Assembly (NCBI GenBank): GCA_018457135.1
Contig: JAGGDU010000123.1
Location: 100,105-164,104 of the forward strand
Direction of reading: 5' to 3'
DNA length: 64,000 nucleotides
Source: Trichodesmium erythraeum GBRTRLIN201
Lineage (GTDB): Bacteria > Cyanobacteriota > Cyanobacteriia > Cyanobacteriales > Microcoleaceae
The notes beneath the pieces are model-generated. The model did no database searches. It had not been told where the DNA came from and saw only the letters and a program-made list of their open reading frames with translations. The position numbers were made by a program, and so were the translations under genes. Positions 10,001 through 18,886 of the stretch are shown piece after piece. Positions within the stretch are counted from its first letter, which is position 1, and each line of letters opens with the position of its first letter.

Positions 10001-12332
10001 AGATGCTTTGAGAATAGCAGGTACTTTTTTAAATCAAAATCAGGAGCTGGTTAGCATTTCTACCGCCGGAGAATTAGCAGGGGGGAATATTAATATCAGC
10101 ACAGGGAAAACACCTTTTACTGTAGGAGATATTACGACTAACGGTTCTGTAGGAGCAATTACAGATGGAAACCTGATAATTTCACCAGATCGTTCTCTAC
10201 CCAATAAGTTTAATCTCATTGATATCCAAAAGAGGGAAAACTCTCAACTACAGGATAATAACTCTAGTGAAACTCAAAAAGAAACAGAGTTACAGACTCA
10301 AAAAAGTCCACTCCAGCCAGACTCAACCGCGGATAGCAGTTCTAATAAAGATAACCAAGCTTCTGTAGTTACTCAAACTAAGTCTAGTAATTCTAAGGAA
10401 GAAAATCAAACCAGTGTAGTGACTCAACAAGAATTAGTTGAGCCATCAGACAATATTAAGATAGATCAGGTAGAAAAAACTCAAAGTTCTATTGAGGAAA
10501 ATAATAAACCATCCTTAAACACAAACCAAGAAGTACAGACAGTATCTCAAGAACCTGTTTCTATTGAGGAAAATAATCAACCATCCTTAAGCACAAACCA
10601 AAAAGTACAGACAGTTGAGAAAAATAATCAACCATCCTTAAACACAAACCAAGAAGTACAGACAGTATCTCAAAAACCTGAAGCAAGTTCACAACGTTTA
10701 GACAGTTCTGAAGTGACTCCCTCTGTTATAGAAAATGTAGATAATATCAAATTATCAAGAAGCTTAGAAGAGCAAACTTCTCCTCCCCCAGTACTTGTAG
10801 TAGAAAATCAAAATACAACCACAATAGAATTAGAAAAAACTGATAATTTTCCACCTGTTCCAGAATTCTTAGAAAATCAAGAAGCAAAAATTATTGTGGA
10901 GGATATCGAATATAGTGAAACTCCAGCAGCTTCTAATAAAATTTTAGAGGATACCACCTCTAGTTTAAATTCAGCAGTTTCAAATCAAACAGTTGCTATA
11001 GAAAATCCTGCTCAAGGTAATTTTTCCCAGAAACCAACTCCAACGATAGTTGTAGAAGAAAATATTACAACTACTGCTTCAGAAATTTCTCCCAAGAATA
11101 ATTTCCATCAAATTAGTTTAACAGATACCATATCTCAGATAGAGCTAACCAGACGCAGAGAATTTACTAATTATTTAGGAAAAAACATTTCTAAGAGAAC
11201 TGCTACAGCAACAAATATCCGCAATACTCTCAGCAGTGTTGCCAAAATAGATATCAGACCAGCAATGATATACGTCTCCCCACAACCCAATTATTTAGAA
11301 CTACAATTGTTTTTGCCCAATGGTAAACCAGTTGTTAAAAGCATTAAAAAAAATAGAGATGAGGTAATTGAGGTTGCAAAAAAATTCACTAACCAAATTA
11401 GAACTCCTCGTCAATTAGATTCTCACAGCTATTTATCAAATGCTAAAAAATTATATAAATGGTTGATTGCGCCAATATCTCAAGAATTGGTAGCTTATAA
11501 TATTAACATGATCGTTTTTTCAATGGATAGTGGTTTGAGAACTATTCCCATAGCAGCTTTACATGATGGTCAACAATTCCTAGTAGAAAAATATAGTTTG
11601 GGTTTAATCCCTAGTTTTACTTTAACAGATACAAGATATTTGGGATTAGATGGTTCTCAAGTTTTAGCAATGGGAGCATCTAAGTTTTCTCCTAATACCA
11701 ATGAAACTCCTCTACCTGGAGTACTTGTAGAACTTAAAGCTATTGTGAATAATCTTTGGCCGGGTAAGTATTTTTTGAATCAAGAATTTACTCTAGATAA
11801 CTTGAAGTATGAACGCCGAAAAGAAAAATTCAAAATTATTCACTTAGCTACTCATGTAGAATTTCATCCAGGGGGTGCTGATAATTCTTATATTCAATTT
11901 TGGGATACTAAGCTACCCTTAAATGAATTACGACAGTTACGTTTGCATCGCCCCCAAATTGAATTATTGGTATTGAGTGCTTGTACTACTGCAGTGGGAG
12001 ATGAAGATGTTGAATTAGGTTTTGCAGGTTTGGCAGTGCAAGCAGGAGTCAAGTCGGCTTTGGCAAGTCTTTGGTATGTTAGCGATGCTGGTACATTAGC
12101 TTTGATGACTGAGTTTTATCAACATTTATCAAAAAGACCTATTAAAGCAGAAGCATTACGAAAAGCTCAATTGGCAATGTTAAGGGGAGATTTGCATTTA
12201 CAAGATGGTCATATACTCCGAAATGGTAATCAGGGTCTCCCTTTACCACCGGAGTTAGCCATAGGAGGTAGGAGAGATTTATCTCACCCTTATTATTGGG
12301 CATCATTTACCATGATAGGTTCACCGTGGTAA
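7086..12332 (+). CDS. TPS secretion domain-CHAT peptidase fusion protein
   Basis: A 1748-residue protein with a hydrophobic N-terminus (about 10-30), then a filamentous-haemagglutinin-type TPS domain (about 65-280) carrying the 'NLFIMNPAGIIFGP' signature. A long beta-helix-like region rich in Gly/Asn/Ile repeats follows to about residue 1040. A low-complexity Gln/Ser/Thr/Glu linker (about 1050-1350) contains short repeats built on 'NNQPSLxTNQ'. The C-terminal 350 residues are a CHAT (caspase-like) domain with catalytic-type H1590 in 'HLATHVEF' and C1633 in 'LVLSACTTA'. The usual Gly after the His is Val here. TPS passengers need a TpsB pore; the only one in the window is at 34.4 kb. The protease would be carried by a surface fibre, if exported (inference). 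Confidence 0.88.
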   Translation: MNYAPFDKIYKILIAIPLTGLWVFDIATLLPFKNSKNNAKLGIISRELFSPKTTLAQPSTEPIVPEANSTNTVVTPVTPSNNSSQTRFDITGGKYSEDNANLFHSLTKFNLGEKQIVNFISNPNIRNILTRVTGGNISIINGLIQVTGGNSNLFIMNPAGIIFGPNSRLDVPGSFVVTTGLSIGFDDGLFNSTGENNYDILTGNPSIFSFPINNSGVIINEGEFTVKAGESVVLLGGTIINTGKISAPGGEITISAVPGKNLVRISQEGRLLSLEIPTESEENSSTNSAQELKTFNYLSIPELLTGKSEAIETATGVIVNDDNQIVLVGSNQVIPTDLGTTIVSGFLDVSSAEKLEFANTGRINIFGEKVGLFDAKLNAGGIYGSGSIQIGGDFSGVVNIPNATRTYVDEKTKIFTTSSLGEAGNVIISSAEETIFLGKIEAISDATEESIAEEKNSSKNIVEVSSQGTLIFDGTINLGSPNTLGNLSLKSENINIVDGNIALEDNPLTGEAETESQIAKSSIETISNTNIRIEASDNITINNLSEAELNFSNVRGKISFIADSDKNNFGSFRIDSENTINTQGAEISISGKTINTDNINTKGGKISLSSSQGFVMTNNLSTSNSNTTVKTNGGDIDINAQGNITTGEINSSGESSGGNININSQTGSIKITRVNIDTTSSNGRGGNVRMNAATNIDIENINAEGKQSGGNIELRSEDTLNLRVISTLSDSRETGNISIIGNEINLLGGENSISSNGKLNLHSASENHNITLGGFQNTAALNLKTSDLATFANGFTSITIGKSENSGTITIYSPEKSNNNGVIFRDPVTLQGEKVTGQGKITGIDDAKITINAKGDILTGNISVPGDISLRSTQGNIKTGNMAVNISENSIGNIDIVTGGAIETGKLTTTGTTAGGNINLQAGAHLTTGIINSSATPGNAGKIQLSAENDIEIISIQAEGGNIGGNVEISTRDALRIAGTFLNQNQELVSISTAGELAGGNINISTGKTPFTVGDITTNGSVGAITDGNLIISPDRSLPNKFNLIDIQKRENSQLQDNNSSETQKETELQTQKSPLQPDSTADSSSNKDNQASVVTQTKSSNSKEENQTSVVTQQELVEPSDNIKIDQVEKTQSSIEENNKPSLNTNQEVQTVSQEPVSIEENNQPSLSTNQKVQTVEKNNQPSLNTNQEVQTVSQKPEASSQRLDSSEVTPSVIENVDNIKLSRSLEEQTSPPPVLVVENQNTTTIELEKTDNFPPVPEFLENQEAKIIVEDIEYSETPAASNKILEDTTSSLNSAVSNQTVAIENPAQGNFSQKPTPTIVVEENITTTASEISPKNNFHQISLTDTISQIELTRRREFTNYLGKNISKRTATATNIRNTLSSVAKIDIRPAMIYVSPQPNYLELQLFLPNGKPVVKSIKKNRDEVIEVAKKFTNQIRTPRQLDSHSYLSNAKKLYKWLIAPISQELVAYNINMIVFSMDSGLRTIPIAALHDGQQFLVEKYSLGLIPSFTLTDTRYLGLDGSQVLAMGASKFSPNTNETPLPGVLVELKAIVNNLWPGKYFLNQEFTLDNLKYERRKEKFKIIHLATHVEFHPGGADNSYIQFWDTKLPLNELRQLRLHRPQIELLVLSACTTAVGDEDVELGFAGLAVQAGVKSALASLWYVSDAGTLALMTEFYQHLSKRPIKAEALRKAQLAMLRGDLHLQDGHILRNGNQGLPLPPELAIGGRRDLSHPYYWASFTMIGSPW

Positions 12333-12793
12333 GAGGATTTTGTTTCAGGGGTTATTGAAAAAAAGTTTCTACCTTTAAGCAAAAATACCAAATTGATAGC
12401 TGGCAAGACCCAGGCTTAAAATATAGGTAAGTATTCAATAGATGGGGAAATGGGATATATTGAAGTATTTTTTTACCTTTTTTCTGTATTGCTTCTTTTC
12501 ATAGATGACTCTGTGACTCAAAAATTTAATTGCGGGTACTGTCGGTATACTATCAAGATTTAAACGTTAATCAATATTTGGAGTTCCTTATATAACTAAA
12601 GTAGAGGGTAAAAACACTTGTTTAAGAATTTATTTAGCAATATTAGAACGAAAAACGATTAGTTACTTGCACATTCCTTAAAAATGCTTAAGTATTCCAT
12701 TTTCTTACTACTATACTACTTAAAATTTAAGACTGTGCCAATTCCTACAATCATTATTACACATTGACCAAAGCCAAATATATTACCATTACT
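12333..12793. other. intergenic region
   Basis: AT-rich spacer after the TPS-CHAT gene. No coding frame, tRNA or strong hairpin seen. The last 70 bases presumably hold the promoter and leader of the small membrane-protein gene. Confidence 0.4.
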
Positions 12794-12961
12794 ATGCAAG
12801 ACTACAAAAAAATTTTCTTGATTGGAATAGTTTGTTTGATCCCTCTGTTTTTATGGGGAATGAATATAATTTTAGCCAGAGGTTATTTAGGCTCAGTAAT
12901 GTTGGATATTTATGAGAGCGATCGGGATGCCTCAGCTATTTTTTGGACAGATGTAGAGTAG
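12794..12961 (+). CDS. small single-pass membrane protein, unknown
   Basis: A 55-residue frame from ATG 12794 (the frame is open ten codons further up to a TTG). It has one membrane helix (about residues 7-26) preceded by lysines and followed by a short acidic tail ending 'FWTDVE'. The regular charge distribution and a HIP1-like GCGATCGG within the coding part suggest a real gene. I do not recognise it; it does not match the small photosystem or cytochrome b6f subunits that I know. Confidence 0.4.
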   Translation: MQDYKKIFLIGIVCLIPLFLWGMNIILARGYLGSVMLDIYESDRDASAIFWTDVE

Positions 12962-13220
12962 ATGGGGAGTGCAAAGAGTATATTAGTCAATCAATATTTT
13001 TCAACTTGATAATTTTTGGTTAACTTAAGAGAAACTATTGTTTATATTATGAATAACCAGCAAAAAATGATATTACCTGAAACTTTAAATAAGTAAGTAT
13101 CATTTTGTTTAGCTTTCCGATAACTATATTTTCGGTATAAAAAATTTTTGTCTAACTTTTTTTGTAAAATTTAAGAGTAAGTTTACTTTAATTTACAAAG
13201 ATAAATAAATTTAAAATCAC

Positions 13221-13856
13221 CTAAGCATAGGATTTTATAGGTATAGCTGTAACAACCATCAGTCCCCAAATAAATCCTAAACGAAATTTAGTTGCATTAT
13301 GTATTTTAAACTCAGCAGATACCAATAACTGATGTAATTCAGCTTGAGTATAGCATTGTTGATGAGCAGAATCGAAAATTCGTAAGAACCAGTCGCATAT
13401 TCTGCAAAAAAAATAATCTTTGTTCCAGTCAAGAATTATTACTTTGCCACTGGGTTTAAGCACCCGTTTAATTTCTCCTAATGCTACTTGAGGATAGTCA
13501 AAATAATGAAAAGCATTAGCACATACAACCACATCAAAAGAATGACTGTTAAACGGTAGTGAATGAACTGAAACTTTTTGAAACTCGACATTAGAATTAG
13601 TTTGATATTTTTTCCTAGCTATATTTAACATCTTCTCAGATATATCAATTCCGATAATTCTCTGTGTCGGATTTTTTTTGAGCAAGAGTCGTTCAAATTC
13701 CCCAGTACCACAAGCAACATCTAGAATCTTTGCCTGTGGATCAATTTGTTCCCAAGTGTGAAGAAAACTCAGAGTATTCATGATATAACTTTGCCAGCGC
13801 CAATCATAAATATTAGCAATTTGATCATATTGTTTTTGGATTTTAAATTCGCTCAT
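13221..13856 (-). CDS. class I SAM-dependent methyltransferase
   Basis: A 211-residue UbiE/Methyltransf_11-type enzyme. Motif I 'KILDVACGTG' at residues 43-52 binds S-adenosylmethionine, 'IGIDIS' (about 70-75) supplies the acidic ribose-binding residue, 'FDVVVCANAFHYF' is the post-II motif and 'LKPSGKVIILDW' motif III. Substrate cannot be read from the sequence. It stands alone 454 bp upstream of and divergent from the phosphite cluster. The 'DWNKDYFFCRICDWFLRIFD' stretch is typical of small cyanobacterial methyltransferases of unknown target. Confidence 0.85.
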   Translation of the reverse strand: MSEFKIQKQYDQIANIYDWRWQSYIMNTLSFLHTWEQIDPQAKILDVACGTGEFERLLLKKNPTQRIIGIDISEKMLNIARKKYQTNSNVEFQKVSVHSLPFNSHSFDVVVCANAFHYFDYPQVALGEIKRVLKPSGKVIILDWNKDYFFCRICDWFLRIFDSAHQQCYTQAELHQLLVSAEFKIHNATKFRLGFIWGLMVVTAIPIKSYA

Positions 13857-14309
13857 ATCATTTCAGTTATCAATTATCAGTTATTAGGAAAATCAGCTAA
13901 ACCCAGAGGATAAAAAAATAGTCAATAGGATATTTTAATCCTACGAAAAAAATAGGATTAAGACATAATTTTTCATCAAATTTTAAGATTATGCCTTACA
14001 CATACTTTTTCAATATCTAAATATATATATAATCCCTAAAGATATCTTTTTTTAGCTAACTTAGCTTCATAAGTAGGTAGTATATTAAGTAATATCAGAA
14101 GTTTGTAATAGTTGAGTAAAAACTATTCATAACAAAAATAATTAAATTTAGAAAATCTAAGGATAATAACTAGGCAAGGATATATCAAATGGAATCTATA
14201 ATATTTCTGGGCATCTAGATAAGAAACTTATAAAATATACTTGAGCATATATTAAGAATAAAAGTAAGCTCTAGAAAAAATTAGTTAACCATTTAACCCA
14301 TCAAGCATT
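13857..14309. other. divergent promoter region between methyltransferase and ptxA
   Basis: AT-rich. Two TTAACC hexamers occur 8 bp apart (GTTAACCATTTAACCC, 14284-14299), just 10 bases before the ptxA ATG. They resemble the repeats of the cyanobacterial Pho box, but the known arrangement has 11-bp spacing, usually three copies, and lies further upstream. Phosphate-starvation control of this operon is likely from function but not shown by this site. Confidence 0.3.
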
Positions 14310-15068
14310 ATGATCTCTCTAAATAAACTGGGTGTGACTTACCCAAATGGCACAGAAGCTTTACACAACATTTCTATTGAATTGAATCAAGGAGAATTCA
14401 CTGTAATTTTAGGGTCTTCTGGAGCTGGAAAATCTACTCTCTTACGCTGTATAAACTTTCTTACTTATCCTACCAGTGGAAAAGTCATTATTGAAGGTAA
14501 TGGTGATTTAAATCACCCTAAAATATTACAAAAACATCGTCAAAGGACAGGAATGATTTTTCAACAACATCAATTAATTCCTCGGCAAACTGCTCTCAAA
14601 AATGTTCTAGTAGGTCGTTTAGGTTATCATTCTACCCTGAGAAGTTTATTTCCTCTTCCTAAAACAGATCAGTATATTGCCTTAAATTGTTTAGAAAGAG
14701 TAGGTTTATTAGAAAAGGCTTTAACACCTGTTCAAGCTTTAAGTGGTGGACAACAACAACGAGTAGGAATTGCTCGTGCTTTAGCCCAAAAACCTAAATT
14801 TATCTTAGCCGATGAACCCATCGCCAGTTTAGATCCTGCTAGCTCTCATCAAGTTTTATCTAATTTACAAAAGATTTGTCAAGAAGATAGAATTGGGGCT
14901 TTAATTAGTTTACATCAAGTTGATTTAGCTTTACAATATGCCCAGCGTATTATTGGATTAGGTAAAGGGACAATTCTCTTTGATTGTAATCCTTCAGAGA
15001 TCAAAAAACAGCAACTTGAAGAAATTTATCAAACTCTATCCTATAATCCTATAAGTAAGACTATATAA
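14310..15068 (+). CDS. ptxA: phosphite/phosphonate ABC transporter ATP-binding protein
   Basis: A 252-residue ABC ATPase of the PhnC type, energising import of phosphite across the inner membrane. Walker A 'GSSGAGKST' lies at 35-43, the Q-loop near 85, the signature 'LSGGQQQ' at 144-150 and Walker B 'FILADEP' at 164-170. It is first in the order ATPase, binding protein, permease, dehydrogenase, the ptxABCD order known from phosphite users. The 448-bp gap to ptxB is unusually long, so ptxB may have its own promoter. I name it ptxA because of the dehydrogenase downstream; by sequence alone it could be phnC. Confidence 0.9.
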   Translation: MISLNKLGVTYPNGTEALHNISIELNQGEFTVILGSSGAGKSTLLRCINFLTYPTSGKVIIEGNGDLNHPKILQKHRQRTGMIFQQHQLIPRQTALKNVLVGRLGYHSTLRSLFPLPKTDQYIALNCLERVGLLEKALTPVQALSGGQQQRVGIARALAQKPKFILADEPIASLDPASSHQVLSNLQKICQEDRIGALISLHQVDLALQYAQRIIGLGKGTILFDCNPSEIKKQQLEEIYQTLSYNPISKTI

Positions 15069-15516
15069 CTATATACATATTGTCCGTCATACAATACAGT
15101 TCAATCAACGATTTTTTGCACTTCTGTAATCTGAACAGCTTATTTGTATATACTAAAAGTTTTATACTATAATAGTATTGGTATTATCTAGACTATATTA
15201 ATTAAAATAAATGTACTAGAAAAAAAAAGCTTAGTAAAGTTAAACTGTCGCAAACCCATTTCCAAATAATTATTTATAAGGTCTGCTCGTCTTCAAAACT
15301 GAAGATGACACTTTCACCTCATCTAGCTCCTATCCTAAACTTCCCTTGTTATAGGCACATATTTTAAACTTTATCTCAGATCTAATGAGTTCACATTAGT
15401 TGACTGTTTGAGGTAATTGACAATTTTAGAGTCATAGTAATATTGATGCAATAGTTGTTTGTTTTTGTATGTGTTTCACCGCCTTTAGCTAATTAATTTT
15501 TCAGGACATAAAGATT
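15069..15516. other. long spacer inside the ptx cluster
   Basis: 448 bp with no coding frame between ptxA and ptxB, where the other ptx gaps are below 120 bp. It contains a small hairpin TCTTCA-AAAC-TGAAGA (about 15290-15305) and a pyrimidine-rich patch after it. It may carry a separate promoter for ptxBCD or be the scar of a lost insertion; neither is proven. Confidence 0.4.
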
Positions 15517-16413
15517 ATGTTAGGTTTAATCCTCAAAAAAAATTTGTTTACAGTGCTTTTTTTGGCTTGCTTAAGTTTAGTTAGTTGTAGTAATTCTAAT
15601 ATTCAAAAATCAGAGAACAAAGCTAATCCTCAAAAATTAGTTGTTGCTTTATTGCCAGATGAATCTGCTGCTACTGTTATTCAGAATAATAAAGGACTTG
15701 AGATGTACCTAGAAAATAAGCTAAATAAAGATATTGAATTATTTGTTAGCACTGACTATTCTTCTATGATTGAAGTAGCTAGTAAAGGACGTTTAGATTT
15801 AGCTTATTTTGGTCCCTTATCTTACGTTTTAGCGAAAACTAAAAGTAATATTGAACCCTTTGCTGCTTTAGAAAAAGATGGAAAAAATACTTATCAAGCT
15901 CTAGTTATTGGTAATGCAGAAGCAGGAATTAATTCCTATGAAAAAATAGAAGGAAAAATCATGGCCTATGGCGATCAAGCTTCTACTTCTAGTCACTTAA
16001 TTCCTAAGTCAATGTTAAAGCAAAAACAATTAAAAGCTGGGGAAAATTATGAAGAAGTTTTTGTGGGTGCCCATGATGCTGTTGCTATTGCTGTTGCCAA
16101 TGGTAAAGCGCAAGCTGGAGGGTTGAGTAAACCCATTTTTACTGCCTTAATTGAAAGGGGAACAATTGATAAAAATAAGGTAATTATTATTGCTGAATCT
16201 AAACCTTTTCCTCAGTATCCTTGGACAATGCGCTCTGATTTAGATTCTGAACTTAAAACACAAATTCAACAGGCATTTTTAGAGTTGGAAGATAAGGCAA
16301 TACTAAAACCATTTAAAGCAGATGCTTTTACATTAGTTACAGATCAAGATTATGATGTGGTTAGAAACTTAGGAGAAGTGCTAGAGCTTAATTTTGAACA
16401 ATTGAATAAATAA
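15517..16413 (+). CDS. ptxB: phosphite/phosphonate-binding lipoprotein
   Basis: A 298-residue periplasmic substrate-binding protein of the PhnD family. It has a lipoprotein signal with lipobox L-V-S-C24, then a two-lobed binding domain. Segments typical of the family are 'RLDLAYFGPLSYVLA' (about residues 93-107) and the 'STSSHLIP' ligand-binding turn. A CAGGA ribosome-binding sequence lies about 10 bases before the ATG. It captures phosphite (or phosphonate) and delivers it to PtxC. Specificity for phosphite is inferred from the adjacent ptxD. Confidence 0.9.
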   Translation: MLGLILKKNLFTVLFLACLSLVSCSNSNIQKSENKANPQKLVVALLPDESAATVIQNNKGLEMYLENKLNKDIELFVSTDYSSMIEVASKGRLDLAYFGPLSYVLAKTKSNIEPFAALEKDGKNTYQALVIGNAEAGINSYEKIEGKIMAYGDQASTSSHLIPKSMLKQKQLKAGENYEEVFVGAHDAVAIAVANGKAQAGGLSKPIFTALIERGTIDKNKVIIIAESKPFPQYPWTMRSDLDSELKTQIQQAFLELEDKAILKPFKADAFTLVTDQDYDVVRNLGEVLELNFEQLNK

Positions 16414-16469
16414 GAGACTAAACCTCAGAAAAATTAGTCAATCTTATTTAAAAATTATCCTTGAAAGAT

Positions 16470-17288
16470 ATGAAAGTTACTCCTAAAATTACGCCCAATA
16501 AGTTTGATACTTTACTCCGTCAACAACAAAGAAGTTGGTATATTTTTTTGACTAAAACATTGATATTATTAGGTATTATTTTAGTCAGCTTTGGGACTGT
16601 AGGATTATTGGATGGACAACGATTATCTGAGGGTATTCCTGATTTAATTGGGATGGTTGGAGAAATGTTACCGCCAGATTTTAGTCGCGCTTTAGACTGG
16701 ATTAAACCTTTAATTGATACTATTGCTATGAGTATTGCAGGTACAGGTATGGCTATTGCTCTTTCTATTCCTCTTTCTTTGGGAGCTGCTCGCAATACTA
16801 CTCCTCATCCTGTTGTTTATTTTCTCTCAAGAATGATTCTGAATATAGCTAGGGCAATTCCTGAATTAATTTTAGGAATAATTTTTGTTGCAGCAGTTGG
16901 ATTTGGCACACTTCCTGGGGTATTAGCATTAGGATTTCATTCAATTGGTATGGTGGGAAAATTTTTGGCTGAAGCTATAGAACATACGGATAATTCTCCT
17001 ATTGAAGCTGCAAAATCTGCCGGAGCTAATCATTTACAAATTATTTTTCATGGCATTTTTCCTCAAATTTTTCCTCAAATTGCTGACCTAACTTTTTACC
17101 GTTGGGAATACAATTTTCGAGCCTCAATGGTATTAGGTGCTGTAGGAGCTGGCGGCATTGGGTTTGAAATTATTGGAGCCCTACGTTTACTAAAATATGA
17201 GGAAGTTTCTGCACTATTACTGGTCGTGTTAATAATGGTTACTTTAGTTGATAGTTTAAGTAACTATTTGCGTCAAAAGTTTATTTAA
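16470..17288 (+). CDS. ptxC: phosphite/phosphonate ABC transporter permease
   Basis: A 272-residue PhnE-type inner-membrane permease from ATG 16470; a TTG nine bases upstream is also open, but neither has a strong ribosome-binding site. About six membrane helices are visible. The coupling (EAA) loop is 'EAAKSAGANHLQIIFHGIFP', followed by 'YNFRASMVLGAVGAGGIGFE', the hallmark end of PhnE proteins. It lies 56 bp after ptxB and would form the channel driven by PtxA. Confidence 0.9.
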   Translation: MKVTPKITPNKFDTLLRQQQRSWYIFLTKTLILLGIILVSFGTVGLLDGQRLSEGIPDLIGMVGEMLPPDFSRALDWIKPLIDTIAMSIAGTGMAIALSIPLSLGAARNTTPHPVVYFLSRMILNIARAIPELILGIIFVAAVGFGTLPGVLALGFHSIGMVGKFLAEAIEHTDNSPIEAAKSAGANHLQIIFHGIFPQIFPQIADLTFYRWEYNFRASMVLGAVGAGGIGFEIIGALRLLKYEEVSALLLVVLIMVTLVDSLSNYLRQKFI

Positions 17289-17407
17289 AGCTTTAAGTAA
17301 GTAGTTCAAGTATCTAGTTTTTTCTACTGGGGAGAAGGAAATATAATTTATTTCAATATATTCCCTACTTCCCACTATCTACTCCCTTAATTTCTCAGGT
17401 ATTCAAT

Positions 17408-18403
17408 ATGGATAAAAAACCATTAGTTGTTATTACCCATTGGATTCATTCTCAAGTTATTGATTATTTAAGTAAAACTTGTGAAGTTATTCTCAATCAA
17501 ACTCAATACACATTGTCTCGTGAAGAAATTATCAATCGAACAAAAGAAGCTGAAGGTCTAATGGTATTTATGCCTGACTTTATTGAATCAAGTTTCTTAG
17601 ATGCTTGTCCTCAATTAAAAGTTATTGCAGGAGCTTTAAGAGGGTATGATAATTTTGATATAGATGCTTGTACAAAACGAGGTATTTGGTTCACAATTGT
17701 TCCCGACTTATTAGCAGCACCCACAGCGGAATTAACTGTTGGATTATTATTGGGATTAGCTCGTCGAATGTTAGAAGGCGATCGCCTAATTCGTGATGGT
17801 CAATTTCAAGGATGGAAACCAAAACTTTACAGTAGAGGATTATTACATCAAAATCTAGGAATTGTAGGGATGGGAAAATTAGGAAAAGCTTTAGCCCAAA
17901 GATTGGTAGGTTTTAACATGAATTTATTCTACAGTGATTCTATTCCCTTATCTGTAGAACAAGAAACTGCTTGGAAAATTTCTAGAGTTTCTTTAGAAGA
18001 ACTCTTAAAGATTAGTGATTATGTAGTTTTAATGGTACCATTAATTCCTGATACCTATCATCTTATTAATCAAGATACCTTAGCCAAGATGAAACCAAAA
18101 AGTTTCCTGATCAATGCCTGTCGGGGATCAGTTGTAGATGAGAAAGCGATCGGGTCAGCAATTCAATCAGGACATTTAGCTGGATATGCTGCTGATGTCT
18201 TTGAGATGGAAGATAGGGCTATCCCTCATCGCCCTCAAGGGATTTACAATACATTAATAACTGAAAAAAATAAGACTTTTTTGACTCCTCATCTGGGTTC
18301 TGCTGTTGATGAAATTCGCCATGATATTTCTTTTGAAGCAGCCAAAAATATTGTGCAAGTTTTATCAGGAGAAATTCCTCAAGGAGCTGTTAACAAGCTA
18401 TAA
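17408..18403 (+). CDS. ptxD: phosphite dehydrogenase (NAD-dependent)
   Basis: A 331-residue D-2-hydroxyacid dehydrogenase-family enzyme that oxidises phosphite to phosphate with NAD+. It aligns end to end with the Pseudomonas stutzeri PtxD as I remember it, including M55, W136, Y141, R239, E268, H295 and R304, the equivalents of its M53, W134, Y139, R237, E266, H292 and R301. The Rossmann motif is G154-M-G156-K-L-G159, and D177 after beta-2 favours NAD over NADP. One difference stands out: the catalytic Lys76 position is Arg78 here ('ALRGYDNF'). Together with ptxABC it lets the cell use phosphite as sole P source. Confidence 0.93.
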   Translation: MDKKPLVVITHWIHSQVIDYLSKTCEVILNQTQYTLSREEIINRTKEAEGLMVFMPDFIESSFLDACPQLKVIAGALRGYDNFDIDACTKRGIWFTIVPDLLAAPTAELTVGLLLGLARRMLEGDRLIRDGQFQGWKPKLYSRGLLHQNLGIVGMGKLGKALAQRLVGFNMNLFYSDSIPLSVEQETAWKISRVSLEELLKISDYVVLMVPLIPDTYHLINQDTLAKMKPKSFLINACRGSVVDEKAIGSAIQSGHLAGYAADVFEMEDRAIPHRPQGIYNTLITEKNKTFLTPHLGSAVDEIRHDISFEAAKNIVQVLSGEIPQGAVNKL

Positions 18404-18886
18404 ATTAAAGAAGATAGTAGTCCTAAAATAAAATAGTAAACAGAAAGGAGATTATAACTATTAACTAACTCCGGTACTTTCTATTTATTGTTCTCTGTGT
18501 TCTAGTTCTGATTATTACTTATTTTTTCTTATGATAGTAAAGATTATTAAAAGTATCGGTGAAAGTTTGTAGTTATTCAGGACAATAATATTCTTGACAA
18601 GATTACTGCTTTTTTCCATATTTATGAGTTCTCTGATGGCTACATAGAGAAAGTTTCATCATCAAAAGGATTAAAGGAAAATAATTATATGACCATTCTC
18701 ATAGTTTCTTGATGCACTACCGAAGGTTATTGTTGCCTATATTAATTACTTAATAACTGAAATGTGATCTAAGTATAATATTAATGCAGAAAAACTGGTA
18801 TAATGGTCTAATAGAGACTAGAAGTAGATATACAAAACCTCTAGTCTCTGTTTAGTAAGCTAATTATTCAACATGTTAATTAACCA
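18404..18886. other. intergenic region with a dispersed repeat
   Basis: No gene. A segment at about 18743-18812 (core 'AATTACTTAATAACT', then 'AAGTATAATATTAATGCA') recurs with few changes at about 27813-27880, in another long gap. Its function is unknown. Confidence 0.4.

Noticed and set aside
14284..14299. Pho box in front of ptxA
   Set aside because: Two TTAACC hexamers are present but 8 bp apart and almost on the start codon; the known cyanobacterial Pho box has 11-bp spacing further upstream.
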